Source of the DNA: Eucommia ulmoides
Taxonomy: Eukaryota > Streptophyta > Magnoliopsida > Garryales > Eucommiaceae
DNA length: 64,000 nt
Assembly (NCBI GenBank): GCA_016647705.1
Contig: CM028335.1
Coordinates: forward strand, 34,052,212 to 34,116,211
Direction: 5' to 3'
Below the pieces are notes generated by a model. It searched no databases. It was not told where the DNA came from and saw nothing but the letters and a program-made list of their open reading frames with translations. Of the stretch, positions 1 to 10,197 are shown one piece after another (position 1 is the first letter of the stretch; every line of letters begins with the position of its first letter). Made by a program: the position numbers and the translations under genes.

Positions 1-92
1 CATGGAACTATAAATTTGAAACACTTAATGAAACCATTAGTTCTACCAAAAACATCAATATTTAATTGCTCATCAAAACCTTAGATTCAACA
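1..92 (-). mobile_element. Terminal fragment of a SIRE-like (Ty1/copia) LTR
   Basis: These bases match, with few differences, the right end (about 12190-12283) of the complete solo LTR at 10198-12283, including the terminal ATTCAACA. Read on the minus strand this is the TGTTGAAT start of the LTR. The rest lies outside the window. The following 5 bases (AACAC) would be the target duplication, which cannot be checked here. Confidence 0.8.
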
Positions 93-1400
93 AACACGCT
101 ATGGCGTAGGGAACCTAGAATGTCAATCTTTCAACATTTTCTAAATTTAGATCGAACCCGCTCGGGGCTTTCTACATATCTTGGCCACACTAAGAATCAA
201 GTCAATGTAGTTTTGACCGTCCTGAAATTTTACGAGGTAGGAAACAATAAGAACTTTCAACAATAATTATCCTTCTTATTATGAGGTCGTGGATAAACCT
301 CGTTTATTATGAGCTCGAGTAACATGAAAATTCAGCCTATTTTGAGGTTGTGGAAACCATTCAAATAATATTTTTGCCTTATAGTGAAAAACGAGGCAAA
401 TTGTGAAGATCAAACTTTCCCCTTACTTTGAAAGATGATATAGATCAAACTCTCACCTTATATTGAAAGACAAGATAAATCGTAAATCAAAATCAAATTC
501 TCACCTTATATTAAAGAACAAAACATACACAGAAATTACATTCAAATTCCTGCCTTATATTGAAGAACGGGACAAACACATGAAATAAAACGCTCGCCTT
601 ATATTGAAGGACAAGATAAATCATAGAAATAAAATTCTCACCTTATATTGAAGGACGAGATAAATCATATAAAATAAATTATCACCTTATATTGAAAGAC
701 GAGATAAATCATAGAAATTAAATTCTAATTCCTGCCTTATAGTGAAGAACGGGAAAAATCATAAATCAAATTTAAATACCCGCCTTACAGTAAAGAACGG
801 GAAAATTTTGCAAATCAAATTTTAAATACTCTCCTTATACTGAAGAATGGGAAAAATCATAAATCAATTAAAACTTGTCATTCAGAACAGACAGATGGAT
901 TTTAATTTAGGAAACCAATAAATGCATCCTATCATTTGGCTAAACAAATGGATTTTAATTCAAGCTAGGCTATTGATGGTCATGATCACCCAGAACCGAA
1001 TTCAGGTTATTGAGAGCCGTAATCGCCTATTTCCTGAGTCATGCTATTGAGTGTCATACCCGCCTTTTCGGACACATTTGCTGCTTCATCTCGACATGTA
1101 CAGACACTTGCAAATATTTCATGTAAAACATAGGTTTTTATTGAGAAAAACATTGATTACACATGCTATTGAAAATATTGCTTTATGTTCTCTACATTCC
1201 ATGGATTCTTCAAAGGTCTTCCTTCTAGTGTTTTGAGTTCCTAGGTGCCTGGGCCGATGACTTTGGTGACATGGTAGGGTCCTTTCCACTTTGGTCCTAC
1301 ATTCTCTTCTACTCGGTCGCGCATGGCAGGGGTAACTTTTTGTAGTAAAAAATCACCTTCTTTGAATAAGCGTACTCTGGTGCACTTGTTATGGTATCAG
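93..1400 (-). mobile_element. OG1 element, region downstream of integrase (3' UTR)
   Basis: This is the non-coding tail of the minus-strand Ty3/gypsy element OG1, between integrase and a 3' LTR outside the window. Bases 1080-1215 align well with 21645-21760 of the second element OG2 (for example the shared 'aaaacatagg...ttattgagaaaaa' stretch), which also lies just downstream of OG2 integrase. No reading frame here looks coding. The main internal structure is the minisatellite listed separately. Confidence 0.65.
377..872. repeat. Minisatellite, 11 units of about 44-50 bp
   Basis: Eleven imperfect units begin with CCTTATATTGAA or variants (starts near 377, 421, 456, 503, 553, 597, 641, 684, 734, 783, 832). 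Each unit continues with a purine-rich 'gaacgggaaaaatcata' or 'gacgagataaatcata' part and an AAATTC spacer. The array lies in the 3' UTR of OG1, a position where plant Tat/Ogre-lineage elements are known to carry tandem arrays. Confidence 0.85.
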
Positions 1401-1423
1401 GTCATCTGTCATTTGAAAGCAAT

Positions 1424-1725
1424 TTATCGGATATGGGCATGTTCTCGTTTTTCTTCTAGTAGATCCAAGCTCAGCGCTACCTCATGCTGTTTTTTATCGT
1501 GATAATAGTGGTCTACTATACAAGTCGATAGGGCCAACTTGATGTGAATTATTACTTCTGATTCGAACAACATTGCGAATGGTGTTTCCCCAATAGATAT
1601 TCTCAAGGTAGTATAGTAGGCCCACATCAACGAGGGGAGATCACCCTCACGTTTTGTTTTAGACTTCTCCAATCGAGTTTTCAGTGTATAAAAGATAGTT
1701 CGATTGGTTACCTTAACTTATCCGT
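1424..1725 (-). pseudogene. OG1 integrase C-terminal part (Ty3/gypsy), decayed
   Basis: The minus-strand frame reads WAYYTTLRISIGETPFAM followed by a region matching the conserved segment after the integrase catalytic core of plant Ty3/gypsy elements (WAYRTT...TGETPF...YG). It follows directly the core domain at 1730-2131. Near 1690-1720 the frame reads VKVTNRTI where families usually have AEVTNRTI, so the third catalytic acidic residue appears to be lysine; a stop codon also interrupts the frame just upstream. The same block occurs in OG2 at 21972-22196. It is not functional. Confidence 0.85.
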
Positions 1726-1729
1726 TGGA

Positions 1730-2131
1730 TTACGGGTGCCCTAGAGTTGAATTGTGGTGCCAAATTCCTAGGTCGGTGTAGAGGTTGTTGAATAGGGTGA
1801 AGTCAAATTGCAAGCCATGGTTACTTACGATGGCCTGTGGAATCCTAAATTGGCATACGATGTATTTCCAGGTGAAATCTCTGATCTTGGTATCGGTGAT
1901 CTTTGCTACAACTTCGGATTCTACCCATTTTGTGAAGTTGTCAATGGCGACGACAACGAACTTCTTCTGAGCTTTGGCAACAAGAAAGATCCAGATGATG
2001 TTAGCTCTCCATTGGGTGAATGTCCATAGTATGGACATTGGCAATTGACCCGTATATGGGGTGTTGATAGCTGATCTGAATCTTTGGCATTTATCGCATT
2101 TCTTAACCAATTCCTTAGCCTCGGCCTCCAT
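1730..2131 (-). pseudogene. OG1 integrase core with zinc-binding tail, decayed
   Basis: The minus-strand frame starts with a CDKCQRF segment, the second half of the HHCC zinc-binding domain, and continues into the DDE core. The first catalytic aspartate is visible in VVAIDNFTKW. The second motif reads VSNHGLQFD where the family has S-D-N-G, so that aspartate is asparagine. The gene would splice the retroelement cDNA into the genome; with two altered catalytic positions and a stop it cannot. It sits between RNase H (2608-2868) and the integrase C-terminal piece, the usual order for plant Ty3/gypsy pol. Confidence 0.9.
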
Positions 2132-2607
2132 TGTTTGCCAAAAGTAGCTATATTTAAGTACCTTTATGGAGAAACATTATGAACCTAAGTGGTTACCATA
2201 GAGGCCTTTGTGGACATCCAGGAAGACCAGGTGGCCTTCGTTCAAGCACAAGCAGCGTAGTAGTGACCCTATGAAGCAACACTTATATAGGACACCTTAC
2301 AGCAAGGTGTACTTCGATACTAGATAACAAACTTTCCTAGCCTCGTTTTTCTACTCTGGGAGGATTCCGTTGTGGAGGTAACTGTATATGGGGTCCATCT
2401 AGTTGGGCTAGTACATTATCATCTTTACCTCATGTTCAAATTCGTTAGCTGTGAGATGCATTCGACCATGACGTTTTGATGTCCAAGGAAGTCAACGGTT
2501 GAAGCTAAGCTAGCCAGTGAATCAACGTGCTTGTTCTCTTATCTCGGGATCTACTTTATAGTGACCTTCTTGAACCCTTGTCACAAGAGCGTGGCTTTGC
2601 TCAGGTA
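2132..2607 (-). pseudogene. OG1 pol: integrase N-terminal/RNase H linker, heavily decayed
   Basis: No open frame survives, but on the minus strand the sequence aligns with 28020-28340 of OG2, which lies between the integrase zinc-binding segment and the RNase H end. Shared blocks include the 'tggatgtccagga' and 'gcttgttctc' stretches. I see no motif clear enough to place residues. Confidence 0.6.
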
Positions 2608-2868
2608 TTATACCATTTTAGCCTCATTGGCGGCATACTCTATGTTGATCTGATTTTCTATCAAGAAGAAGTCAAAGAATAATTCTGTTGTGGTGGAACT
2701 GAGCTCTTTGAGGATCCATAGGGAAGATATCAGCACTACATACTCGACCTCGTTATTCGTTGGTTTAAAACTGAACCTTAGGAAATATTCCAAGATGTCG
2801 TCTTCGAGAGTACATATCAGAAATATGGCCCCTGAAACGTTATAGTTTGAATATCCGCGCACATGCAA
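2608..2868 (-). pseudogene. OG1 RNase H domain, decayed
   Basis: The 86-residue minus-strand frame has the plant Ty3/gypsy RNase H landmarks: HVRGYSNYN (family HVDGSSN), LEYFLRFSFKPTNNEVEY (family LEYSLRFSFKATNNEAEY) and FDFFLIENQIN (family SDSQLVVNQVN). The first catalytic aspartate is replaced by arginine; the TNNE glutamate and the third aspartate appear kept. The domain degrades template RNA during reverse transcription. It is followed, in element order, by integrase. Confidence 0.85.
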
Positions 2869-3198
2869 TATTCAACATTCGACTGAACACTGGTCTGGGT
2901 TACCTATGTTATCTCCGCTTCCGGAGATTGGCCCCTCTGTGAAAGTGAACTCTGAGATAAAATTAGCTAACACCTGGCCTTTGATGGTCGTTCATGGCCG
3001 ATATTCAATGTGTAATTCCCCCAGTTCAATAGACCATTTCAGCAGTCATCCGAAAGTCTCTAGTCAATTCAGAAAACCTTTAGGGATTGGTAAGCACCAC
3101 CATCAAATTAGCTTGGAAATAGTGTTGGACCTTTCTTGTAGATATTATTATCGTATACACAATCAAATCCTAGAGGGGGTAGCGACATTCTGCTCTAT
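2869..3198 (-). pseudogene. OG1 pol: RT-RNase H linker
   Basis: The minus-strand sequence aligns with 28780-29280 of OG2, including the 'cagttcaatagaccatttc' block. The reading frame is broken repeatedly. It corresponds to the tether between the RT connection segment and RNase H. Confidence 0.6.
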
Positions 3199-3725
3199 TT
3201 AGCGCATAACTAACGTAATATACAGGCTTTTGGATCCCGTGCTCTTCGAATTACCATGGTCAAGCTCACGTCGGTGGCCAAAGTGGCCAGATAGATGATC
3301 ATCTCTTGCCCTAACTTCAAGGTCGTGAGTATCAGAGGCACTGAGAGATATATTTCTTGAGCGCCTAGAAGCCAGCTTCATATTCATCGGTCCACTCCAA
3401 ACTCTTGCTACCACGTAAAGTCTTGAAGAAAGGCAGGCACTTGTTAGAGCTCTGCGAGATAAATATTTGAGTGACTCATAGCTGGCTGTAGCGTCCATGA
3501 TCACATCAATCTTCATGAGAGGAAAACAATCTTTGAGGCATGCCTTGTTCAAGTCAATGAAGTCCACAAACATTTACCACTTTCCCATCTTCTTTTAGAC
3601 CAAGACAACGTTAGCCAACCAGAGGGGAAAGTTGATTTCCTTGATGGTGCCTATGTCTAGGAGCTTCTTTGTTTCTTTTTCAATTACTGCTTACATCTTT
3701 GGTCCGAACTTTCGTCGTTTTTGTC
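3199..3725 (-). pseudogene. OG1 reverse transcriptase, palm deleted
   Basis: On the minus strand the frame reads VDFIDLNKAC, a hallmark of plant Ty3/gypsy RT motif, then KIDVIMDATASYESL. At about 3465-3480 it jumps to sequence equivalent to OG2 29480-29530, the region downstream of the catalytic palm. About 0.5 kb present in OG2 (33377-33800), including the YxDD box, is missing. After that point the sense frame continues only in pieces. The domain would copy element RNA into DNA; this copy is dead by internal deletion. Confidence 0.85.
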
Positions 3726-4379
3726 TCGCTCATTTAGTTTTTAAAAGTATCGGGTCTAAAGTGCAAATTCGGATAAACTTTAAACCAAGGTTTAGAGGGA
3801 ACTAATTCTAGACTTAGATTACATTAGATAACAAAAGGATAAAAAACATAAGAAATCATAAAATCGTCAATTCGATTGAACTTCGGTATAAACGAAGGTT
3901 TCTAGTTAATTTCAAAATTTCTTAAAGTTAATGGGGACTAAAATGACAATATTAAAAGTAGATTTTCTACGAATATCAGTTTTAATATGTTTAAATTAGT
4001 TTCTACCCTTTAATTTAAGAAAAATTTATCAATTACATTACTTCACTTTTTGACCCCTAGAACTTCCGTTTTCACCGGTTTTGTTAAATTGACAACCAAA
4101 AATATTTGTTTAAATTCTTGTTTATAGTGTGAATCTCCTAACTTAAGCAAAAAAGTCTTTATTAGGCAAATGGGTGCCCAAGACACCAAGATTACGAAGA
4201 GCACACCCTCCAAAACTTTGAAAAAGCATAGGATTCTTCCACCGATGTGCCCTTAGCAAAAGTCGACAATAAATTTAAGCACTAATGAGTATCTTATGAA
4301 AATATCTCATGCATAAGAATATTATCATTTTCTAGGGATGTCATGATACCTAAGCTAGTAGAATTAGCATGCCATCATT

Positions 4380-4880
4380 CAAAATCATTAAATGATATTC
4401 AATGAAGCATTAAATGAAGTCATAAGTGAAGCATTTAATAGGAAATCTTATGTAAGATTTGTTTCATGAACATCTCATGATGATAAAATATCATAATTCC
4501 ATAGGTATTTAAGTTGCTTAAACATATGCCTTAGTAGCCTTCATTATGACTAAACCATTAAGAGCATTAAATACAAGCATTAAATCTCAAATCTTTTGGC
4601 AAGATTTTTATCAAAAAATCTTATGATGAACCAAATATCATCATTGCCTAGGGTAATTAGTGCCTAAAAATAGGATAATTATCCCCCATCATGGCTAGGC
4701 CATTAGGTGGGCATTAAATGATGCATTAAATGGCATTAAATAGAGCCTTAAATGAATCATTAAATGTTTGATCATCATAACAAAGATCTTCATGATCACC
4801 TATAAGATACTAGGAGATCTTGATCATTGCTTAATCTCTTATAGCCATAAATGGCCTTAAATTAGCATTAAATAAATAAT
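4380..4880. repeat. Cluster of CATTAAAT motifs upstream of TATA
   Basis: GCATTAAAT, TCATTAAAT and close variants occur at least ten times in this stretch, three of them almost back to back near 4712-4740 (gggcattaaatgatgcatta). The cluster ends about 50 bases before the TATA box of the insert. Confidence 0.75.
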
Positions 4881-4934
4881 TAAAATTGGCTGACTATGCC
4901 TACGCATTGGTGAATGCGTTGGCATGCATTTTCC

Positions 4935-4942
4935 TATAAAAG
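4935..4942 (+). promoter_or_regulatory. Putative TATA box of the 3726-6795 LTR
   Basis: The string CCTATAAAAGAC is a good plant TATA box. It is followed about 40 bases on by a pyrimidine-rich leader (ttctctctctagactt), as expected near a transcription start. Confidence 0.55.
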
Positions 4943-6795
4943 ACAACCTCTTTTCATTAGAATCCAAGGTTGTTCAGACCATTTCTCTCTCTAGACTTGA
5001 ATTCATCTCTCGGATCTCTTGATATCTTAAGCTTTCTACCTCATAAACACACATAAATTCTTGTAAAAAAAAACTCTTGAAAGGTGTTTTTTATACTTTT
5101 CTAACAAGATTTCAAGAAGTTCTTCAAAAACAACCAAGTAAAAGGAACAAGAGATTAAAGGGGGAGAAGAAGGAAAAAACACTTAAGGAATAACTACTCC
5201 CCTAAGTTAGGTAAAAAAAAATTAAACTTCTATTTGTATTTTATTTGTTTATCCTATTTTGATTTGTTTGTACATATTGTTCTTTGGTTGTTCTTAGTGT
5301 CTTAGGTCTTGCACATAGTGTGTATAATTTATTTTTTTGTGTCAAGAACAATAATAACATATAGTATATGCATCGCATATTTGGCCTTGGTAAGGAATAC
5401 ATGAAACCAAAATCAATGAACTTAAAATAAACCACCAACTATGGACTATTGACTAGAAACAACTAACATTTACTTTTCTCGCTCTAATCCTTTCCGCGCT
5501 AGCCTAGATCACGGCCTGACCCTACGTCTCAAGCTATGGACTGACACCCTTATATATATAAGCCTAGGCTATAGACTGGACCTACATCTTATTTCATGGA
5601 CTGGACCCTTTATATATTACTAAGTATAGACCCTTGTGGTTAAAAGGTGGAATAAAGGGAGGTCCTCTATTCTTTGGGGGATAAGTGTGTGTCTTCTTCA
5701 AAAACGTTTTCTCTTTCTTAGTTACGAGTAGGAAAGACTCTTATATTCTATATTTTCTTCTCTTTTGTACTAATAAAGTAAGAATTAACATTAAACTTTC
5801 CTAAGCAAGTAAATTTGGTTGGAGTGTTCTTGACAAAATCAAATGTGCATATCGTTTACCATTTGTGTCATTCTTGTTCTTATGCTTTCTTACTAAAAAA
5901 TAAAAAACAAGGAAATAAAGTGTTTCCATAAGTAGTTTTCTACACAAAATTACTTTGTGTTTGACTCTAAAAAAATAATAAACGTTTGTCTTTTGTAAAG
6001 TATTTTCATAAATAAATGTTTTTATAAAACTTTTACTTGTTTTCATACTTAAAACATGGTTTTCCACATTCCAATAAAAATGTGTTCTTAAATGTGTTTT
6101 ATCTTTTCTTTTTATTTTAAAATAAACATACTAGTTTAGTTAAGTCAACTTTTAAACAAATAAAACCTTCCCCCCTGGGCTAAACTTCTCGATTCTTTCA
6201 TAATCGATAGGCGGTAAAAAATGGGGACATTTATTCTTTATTTTTTTTATCTATTTTATCTGTTGCTTCTTTTAATAAATAAGTTTATCTTATCTTTATT
6301 ACATAAAATAACATAAAAAATACAACAAAATAAAAAAAAAAATGAAAAAATAAGAACTAGTGTGTCAACCAAAATCGAAAAAAATTACTTGGACAAATTT
6401 AAATGTCAAGATTTATTTAAACTAAGGTACCATCTTCGAATGGGTGTCTTGCAACACCTAATACCTTCCCGAGCATAACTGGCCCCCAAAATTTAAATAA
6501 ATCTCTAATAAAGACCTAGTATTTTTCAAGTCAAAACTTCGGCCTTTTCTTAAAATAAAAATGATTTTGTAAAATCTCGTTAACCTAGCACACCATTTAA
6601 CTGAACGTTAGGTGGCGAATCTATTTTTTAAATAAATATTGGCCTAAATAATGTTTTTAAATTTGGCACCAAGTAAAACCCTTTAAACTATTTTTTTTCT
6701 AAACCGAACGAATTTTTGAGGATTTCTGAGAGAGAGGAAATCATATTGCATTTTCCTCTTTCTCGTTTCCTTCTCTATTTTCCAAAATCTAGGGT

Positions 6796-7130
6796 GCGTC
6801 AGTGGGTAGGTCGTCTCCATGTGAAGTCAGTTTATAGATATGTTTGGATCTATCCTAGGAAGATCCACATGTGACCAGGTGAACACATCGCGATTAACTT
6901 TGAGGAGCTCAACCAATTGATTCCTTATGCCCCTAGCTAGGGCTCTTCCAATCTGGATCGTTCAGTTCAGATCCATCATATGGATTTAGCCATCCCCTAG
7001 TTCTTCATTGGGATGGGGTCGTAGTTGACTTGGGTACTCGATATAGGGGGTCTACTAAGTCCCTTGTCATGTGGTGCTCGGTGATTATCACAGGTGATAA
7101 CTCTTTATCAACCACCTCGATCCTTGATTT
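6796..7130 (-). pseudogene. OG1 pol: protease-RT linker
   Basis: Resumption of OG1 after the insert. It aligns with OG2 34015-34330 ('gcccc.agttagggct', 'caaccaattgattcct' and similar blocks). No intact frame. Confidence 0.6.
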
Positions 7131-7600
7131 CTATTTGGTGAATGGTGCTTTGGTGAGTTTAATCTCTTCCATGAAACATTCTTTATCCACCTTCAGGCTT
7201 CCACGTACCTCTCCCACATCGTTCTTCATGGGGAATTTTAGTTTGAGTTGGTAGGTTGAGGTGACACCTTTAAAAGCATTAAAGCAGGGTCTCCCGATGA
7301 TAACATTATACGCTGATGAATAGTCTATTACCATGAACAGCGTGTCGACAGTGGCATGCCTCAGCTCTTTTCCTGCTATAATCTTTAATGTGGTCCTACC
7401 GAGAGGCATCACAATTTTTTCTTCGAATCTGACTAGAGTGGTCAGCATCGACTTCAGTCATTCTAACTAGATTCTAATTCTGTCAAAGGTAACTAGGTAC
7501 AGGATCTCTATTTAGTTTCCACTATTAACCTAGTTGACCACACCAGTGGGTGTGTGCATCCCACAGTGATCTTCGTCGATGAAGGCAATCGCCTTCTTTG
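7131..7600 (-). pseudogene. OG1 aspartic protease domain (C-terminal half)
   Basis: The minus-strand frame contains SAYNVIIGRPCFNAFKGVTS and later KFPMKNDVGEVRG, the highly conserved block that follows the flap in the protease of plant Ty3/gypsy elements (usually YNAIIGRP.LN...STYHL.KFPT..G.GEVRGDQ). The protease cleaves the gag-pol polyprotein. The D-S/T-G active site region upstream (about 7450-7600) is frameshifted and I cannot place it. The homologous block in OG2 lies at about 34320-34800. Confidence 0.85.
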
Positions 7601-8208
7601 TAGTGGGCAACTTTTTGAAGACTTTAAACACGTATTCTTTGGTAGGATGCTTGTCGAGCTGGGCATGAGCTTTGTGCTTGTACAGGGAGGTTCCTATGGA
7701 GGTGAATCCATCATGGATTATGTGGATGTTTCCCTAGACTTTCGATCTTCCTCTTTCCTCATTAAGGCGTTGTTCACCCCGACTTCATTCGGCACTGAAC
7801 TTCTTGAGGTATCCTCTTTGAATTATAGATCAATTTCATTTTTTTAACTCAAAACAAGTATCAGGAGGGTGTCCAGGACTTCAATAGAAGTCGCACCACT
7901 TATCAACCTGATAGTTCTTCCCATGGGGCTTTATGGGCTAAGGCTATTTGAGCAACTTCTTACTATTGATCTATATTAGGATGGTGGCTATTGGGGTATT
8001 GTGGGGCATCAAGTTATTGTAGTGCCAAGGGGACTAGTTTCGTTCTACCTTCAATTTGCTGACCCCTTATCTACCTCACCCTGTTTCTTCTTCGATCAGG
8101 AGTCGTTCTGCTAGGGGTTTTAACCGTTGGGCTCGCCAACTTTTCTCTTTCACCGACGCCCTCTTCTTCTTAGGCTCAGGCCTCACAAACATCCTCTACA
8201 TTGATGTA
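7601..8208 (-). pseudogene. OG1 gag-protease junction, decayed
   Basis: The minus-strand sequence is colinear with OG2 34800-35400 ('cttctt.acat', 'aagtcaccacttatc.acc' types of blocks). It corresponds to the basic, zinc-knuckle-bearing end of gag and the start of protease. No CCHC box is readable, and stops occur in all frames. Confidence 0.6.
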
Positions 8209-8600
8209 TTAAGTGGAGAGGGTAAAATTCGTAGCCAATGTTTTTGGAGGGGCACGGGCCATCTCATACAGGAACGGGTTCGACCATAACCCAGTCATGA
8301 GGGCAGTAACAACCACCTCATCGTTTAGATTTTTGACTTGGTCCGATTTATGGAAAAATCTCTCGATGTAAGCCTCCAGTCTTTCACCTTCTCTCCGTCT
8401 AATTAACAAGAGGTGCAACGGGTTCTTGGCCAACTTCTTGCTGCTAAAAAACCTTGGGAAAAAACAAGGCTAAAATATTCAAAAGTGTTAAAGCTACCTA
8501 GCTTCAGGTTCTTGTACCACTCTTGCGTGGACCCAACCGAAGTGACCTGGAAAGCTTGGTACTTTGTTGAGTTCGACTTTCCTTGGAGGTTCATATGTGC
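8209..8600 (-). pseudogene. OG1 gag capsid domain (retrotrans_gag type)
   Basis: Two overlapping minus-strand frames together show the plant gag core: QEWYKNLKLGSFNTF (family RQWY..LKPGSI.SF), then REGERLEAYIERFFHKSDQV (family GES L..Y..RF..E...V), NLNDEVVVTALMTGLWSNPF and APPKTLATN (family PPKT..EL). A frameshift separates the two parts near 8403-8433. The protein would form the virus-like particle. The OG2 counterpart is at 35400-35875. Confidence 0.88.
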
Positions 8601-9480
8601 ATGGTAGGCATCGAGATGATCTGCAAGATCAGAATCTTCTTGGTAGGTCTTAATCTAGGATGCCAACTTGAAATTAGAAAAAATAGGCTCCTGTAACACA
8701 TATGAAGTAAAAGGAGAAGCGTTTCGCATCACCATCTTGTAGATGCGCAGCTTCTTCCTCCCAATCTGTCCCAACTTCTTATGGATGGCTCTAACTTGCT
8801 CTCGTAGGTCATCGTCAGTTCTATGACTAAGGTTGCAGTGCTGGGGTCTCCAACGTGTCGTTGAGAAAGCTTTCTCGAAACACGATAGAGTCTTCCAGGA
8901 TGCCCCATGAGTTTCTCCTACAACGTGTTTGTGTCATGCGTCATCCCTTAAGGGGTAGATCCCTCTGAGTTCAGTTATGAGGTTCTTCAGATGATGCTCG
9001 CAAAGCTAGTCGAGAATTAATGTCGGAGGGTTTGGTTTGACCTCAGGGGTTCTATATCATATTTACGGTTTCTATCCTACTAGCACATCTCATCTTGTTT
9101 AACACAGATCCTTTCTAACTCCTATCGTAGGTCTCACTACATGTGGCAGCATTCTTCCTCCTAGTTTCATTCATGTCGGGCCTTTCATCCTCTACCGGTG
9201 GTAAGCCGTGTCTCGTCAACGAGTGGCAACGCTTTTGTAGTGCTAACAGGGGCGGAAGGACCTATTCAAGGAACGTCTGCTCAACGTGACTCCGAAAGTA
9301 TTAAGAAAAATTATAGACTTCTCTTATTATCTCCCCCCAAGAGTGTTGGTTCACCGGGGGGACCATTCTCAAGGGTAGCCATGCGAGTTGGCTGCCTTGT
9401 GCTTTCACCGTCGTTAGTCACGAGTCTCGATCTCAATTCAACCATTAAACTAAAAGCACAAGAACAACCGTAACTCATTC
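8601..9480 (-). pseudogene. OG1 gag N-terminal region and leader
   Basis: This part lies between the gag capsid core and the primer-binding site. It aligns with OG2 42481-42612 plus 48272-48720 (for example 'gtcgttgagaaagctttc' and 'cccaagagtgttggt'). No frame is intact. The plus-strand open frame at 9198-9473 is not supported by anything. Confidence 0.6.
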
Positions 9481-9495
9481 CTATAGATGGCGCCA
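9481..9495 (-). promoter_or_regulatory. OG1 primer-binding site
   Basis: On the minus strand the LTR end (...CATCATTA) is followed after GAT by TGGCGCCATCTATAGG. TGGCGCC starts are normal for plant Ty3/gypsy minus-strand priming; the later bases resemble the site of Tat-lineage elements more than the Athila type seen elsewhere in this window. Confidence 0.65.
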
Positions 9496-9498
9496 ATC

Positions 9499-10125
9499 TA
9501 ATGATGCTTGGAAATCGATCACGGACATGTCGACTTATGATATCAGGAGGTGATTGACAGCAATGGTTATCTCACTTTCTCTCAGTTTGGTTTTTGTAAA
9601 ACAATACACCGAGGGTGGTAGCATTACACCTCCAGTGTGAGAATCAGTACAGATTTCTAAGAAAAAGGTTATGTAGTATGGTAGAAATCATATGATATTT
9701 CGTATGGTTTTACATAAAAAAAACATACCATAGCATCCTCAAACCTTTAGGGTTCCGACCTTTATATAGGAAGTAGAGAAGACTCGTTTGACAAGTCTTT
9801 CTCAATTCTCTAGATACTAGTATTCTAAGTGGCACATATCTCGGTTCCCATTCCATAAAGATAGTGGGATAGCAAGTGGAGATTGTGGGAGAGACGCCTC
9901 TAACCGCCTTTGGAGCGGGAACATGGGTATTCATGCCCTAGGAATAATGACCCAAGACAGGCGTGGAGATCCAGAATGGATATAGAGACCAAGAAGGATG
10001 TAGTGATATGGAGCTACTATATAGAGGGGGTCTATTTGATTGATTAGTTTTTGAAATACCAGATCAGTCGTATGTTCGAAGACGCATGATACCCTGGTGT
10101 TTTTCAGCAGAATTTTTCCTCATCA
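9499..10125 (-). mobile_element. OG1 5' LTR
   Basis: A 627-bp LTR, minus orientation, starting TGATGAGG (right end, 10125) and ending CATTA next to the primer site. It aligns throughout with the OG2 3' LTR at 15312-15955, sharing the TATA box, the 'acacctccagtgtga' block and the 'ctcagtt.ggtt' block. A TATA box (minus) is at 9761-9768. The 5 bases outside, TCTAT (10126-10130), would be the target duplication; its partner is off the window. Confidence 0.85.
9761..9768 (-). promoter_or_regulatory. TATA box of OG1 5' LTR
   Basis: CCTATATAAA on the minus strand, at the same place in the LTR as 15575-15584 in the OG2 3' LTR. Confidence 0.7.
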
Positions 10126-10197
10126 TCTATCATAAACAACAATCATTTGCCCATATCTATCAACACATATTTTATTATAAAAATAACTTACCATTTT
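10126..10197. other. Short flank between OG1 and the SIRE-like LTR
   Basis: Seventy bases of AT-rich sequence outside OG1, ending in the 5-bp target duplication ATTTT (10193-10197) of the next insertion. Probably part of the older sequence that continues at 12284. Confidence 0.6.

Larger units (their letters stand above)
3726..6795 (+). mobile_element. Solo-LTR-like insertion in OG1 pol, Ogre/Tat-type
   Basis: OG1 pol is interrupted here: RT sequence stops near 3725 and resumes near 6796, as judged against uninterrupted OG2 at 33960-34030. The 3.07-kb insert has no protein domain. It has a repeat-rich AT-rich left part, a TATA box at 4935-4942, an AATAAA signal near 5769, and a right part (6420-6790) that is the reverse complement of 49530-49800 in element X. 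The end reads TGCGTCA. A left TG could be at about 3721-3730, but I could not find a convincing target duplication. Best read as a solo LTR of a large Ty3/gypsy element. Confidence 0.6.

Noticed and set aside
377-872. CRISPR-like regular repeats
   Set aside because: Units are imperfect, of changing length, without unique spacers, in plant DNA; a minisatellite.
5801-6067. Minus-strand 88-codon frame
   Set aside because: Low-complexity AT-rich DNA inside the 3-kb LTR insert; no similarity to any element protein.
9198-9496. Opposed frames in the OG1 leader
   Set aside because: Not open in OG2 and placed between gag start and primer site, where leader sequence is expected.
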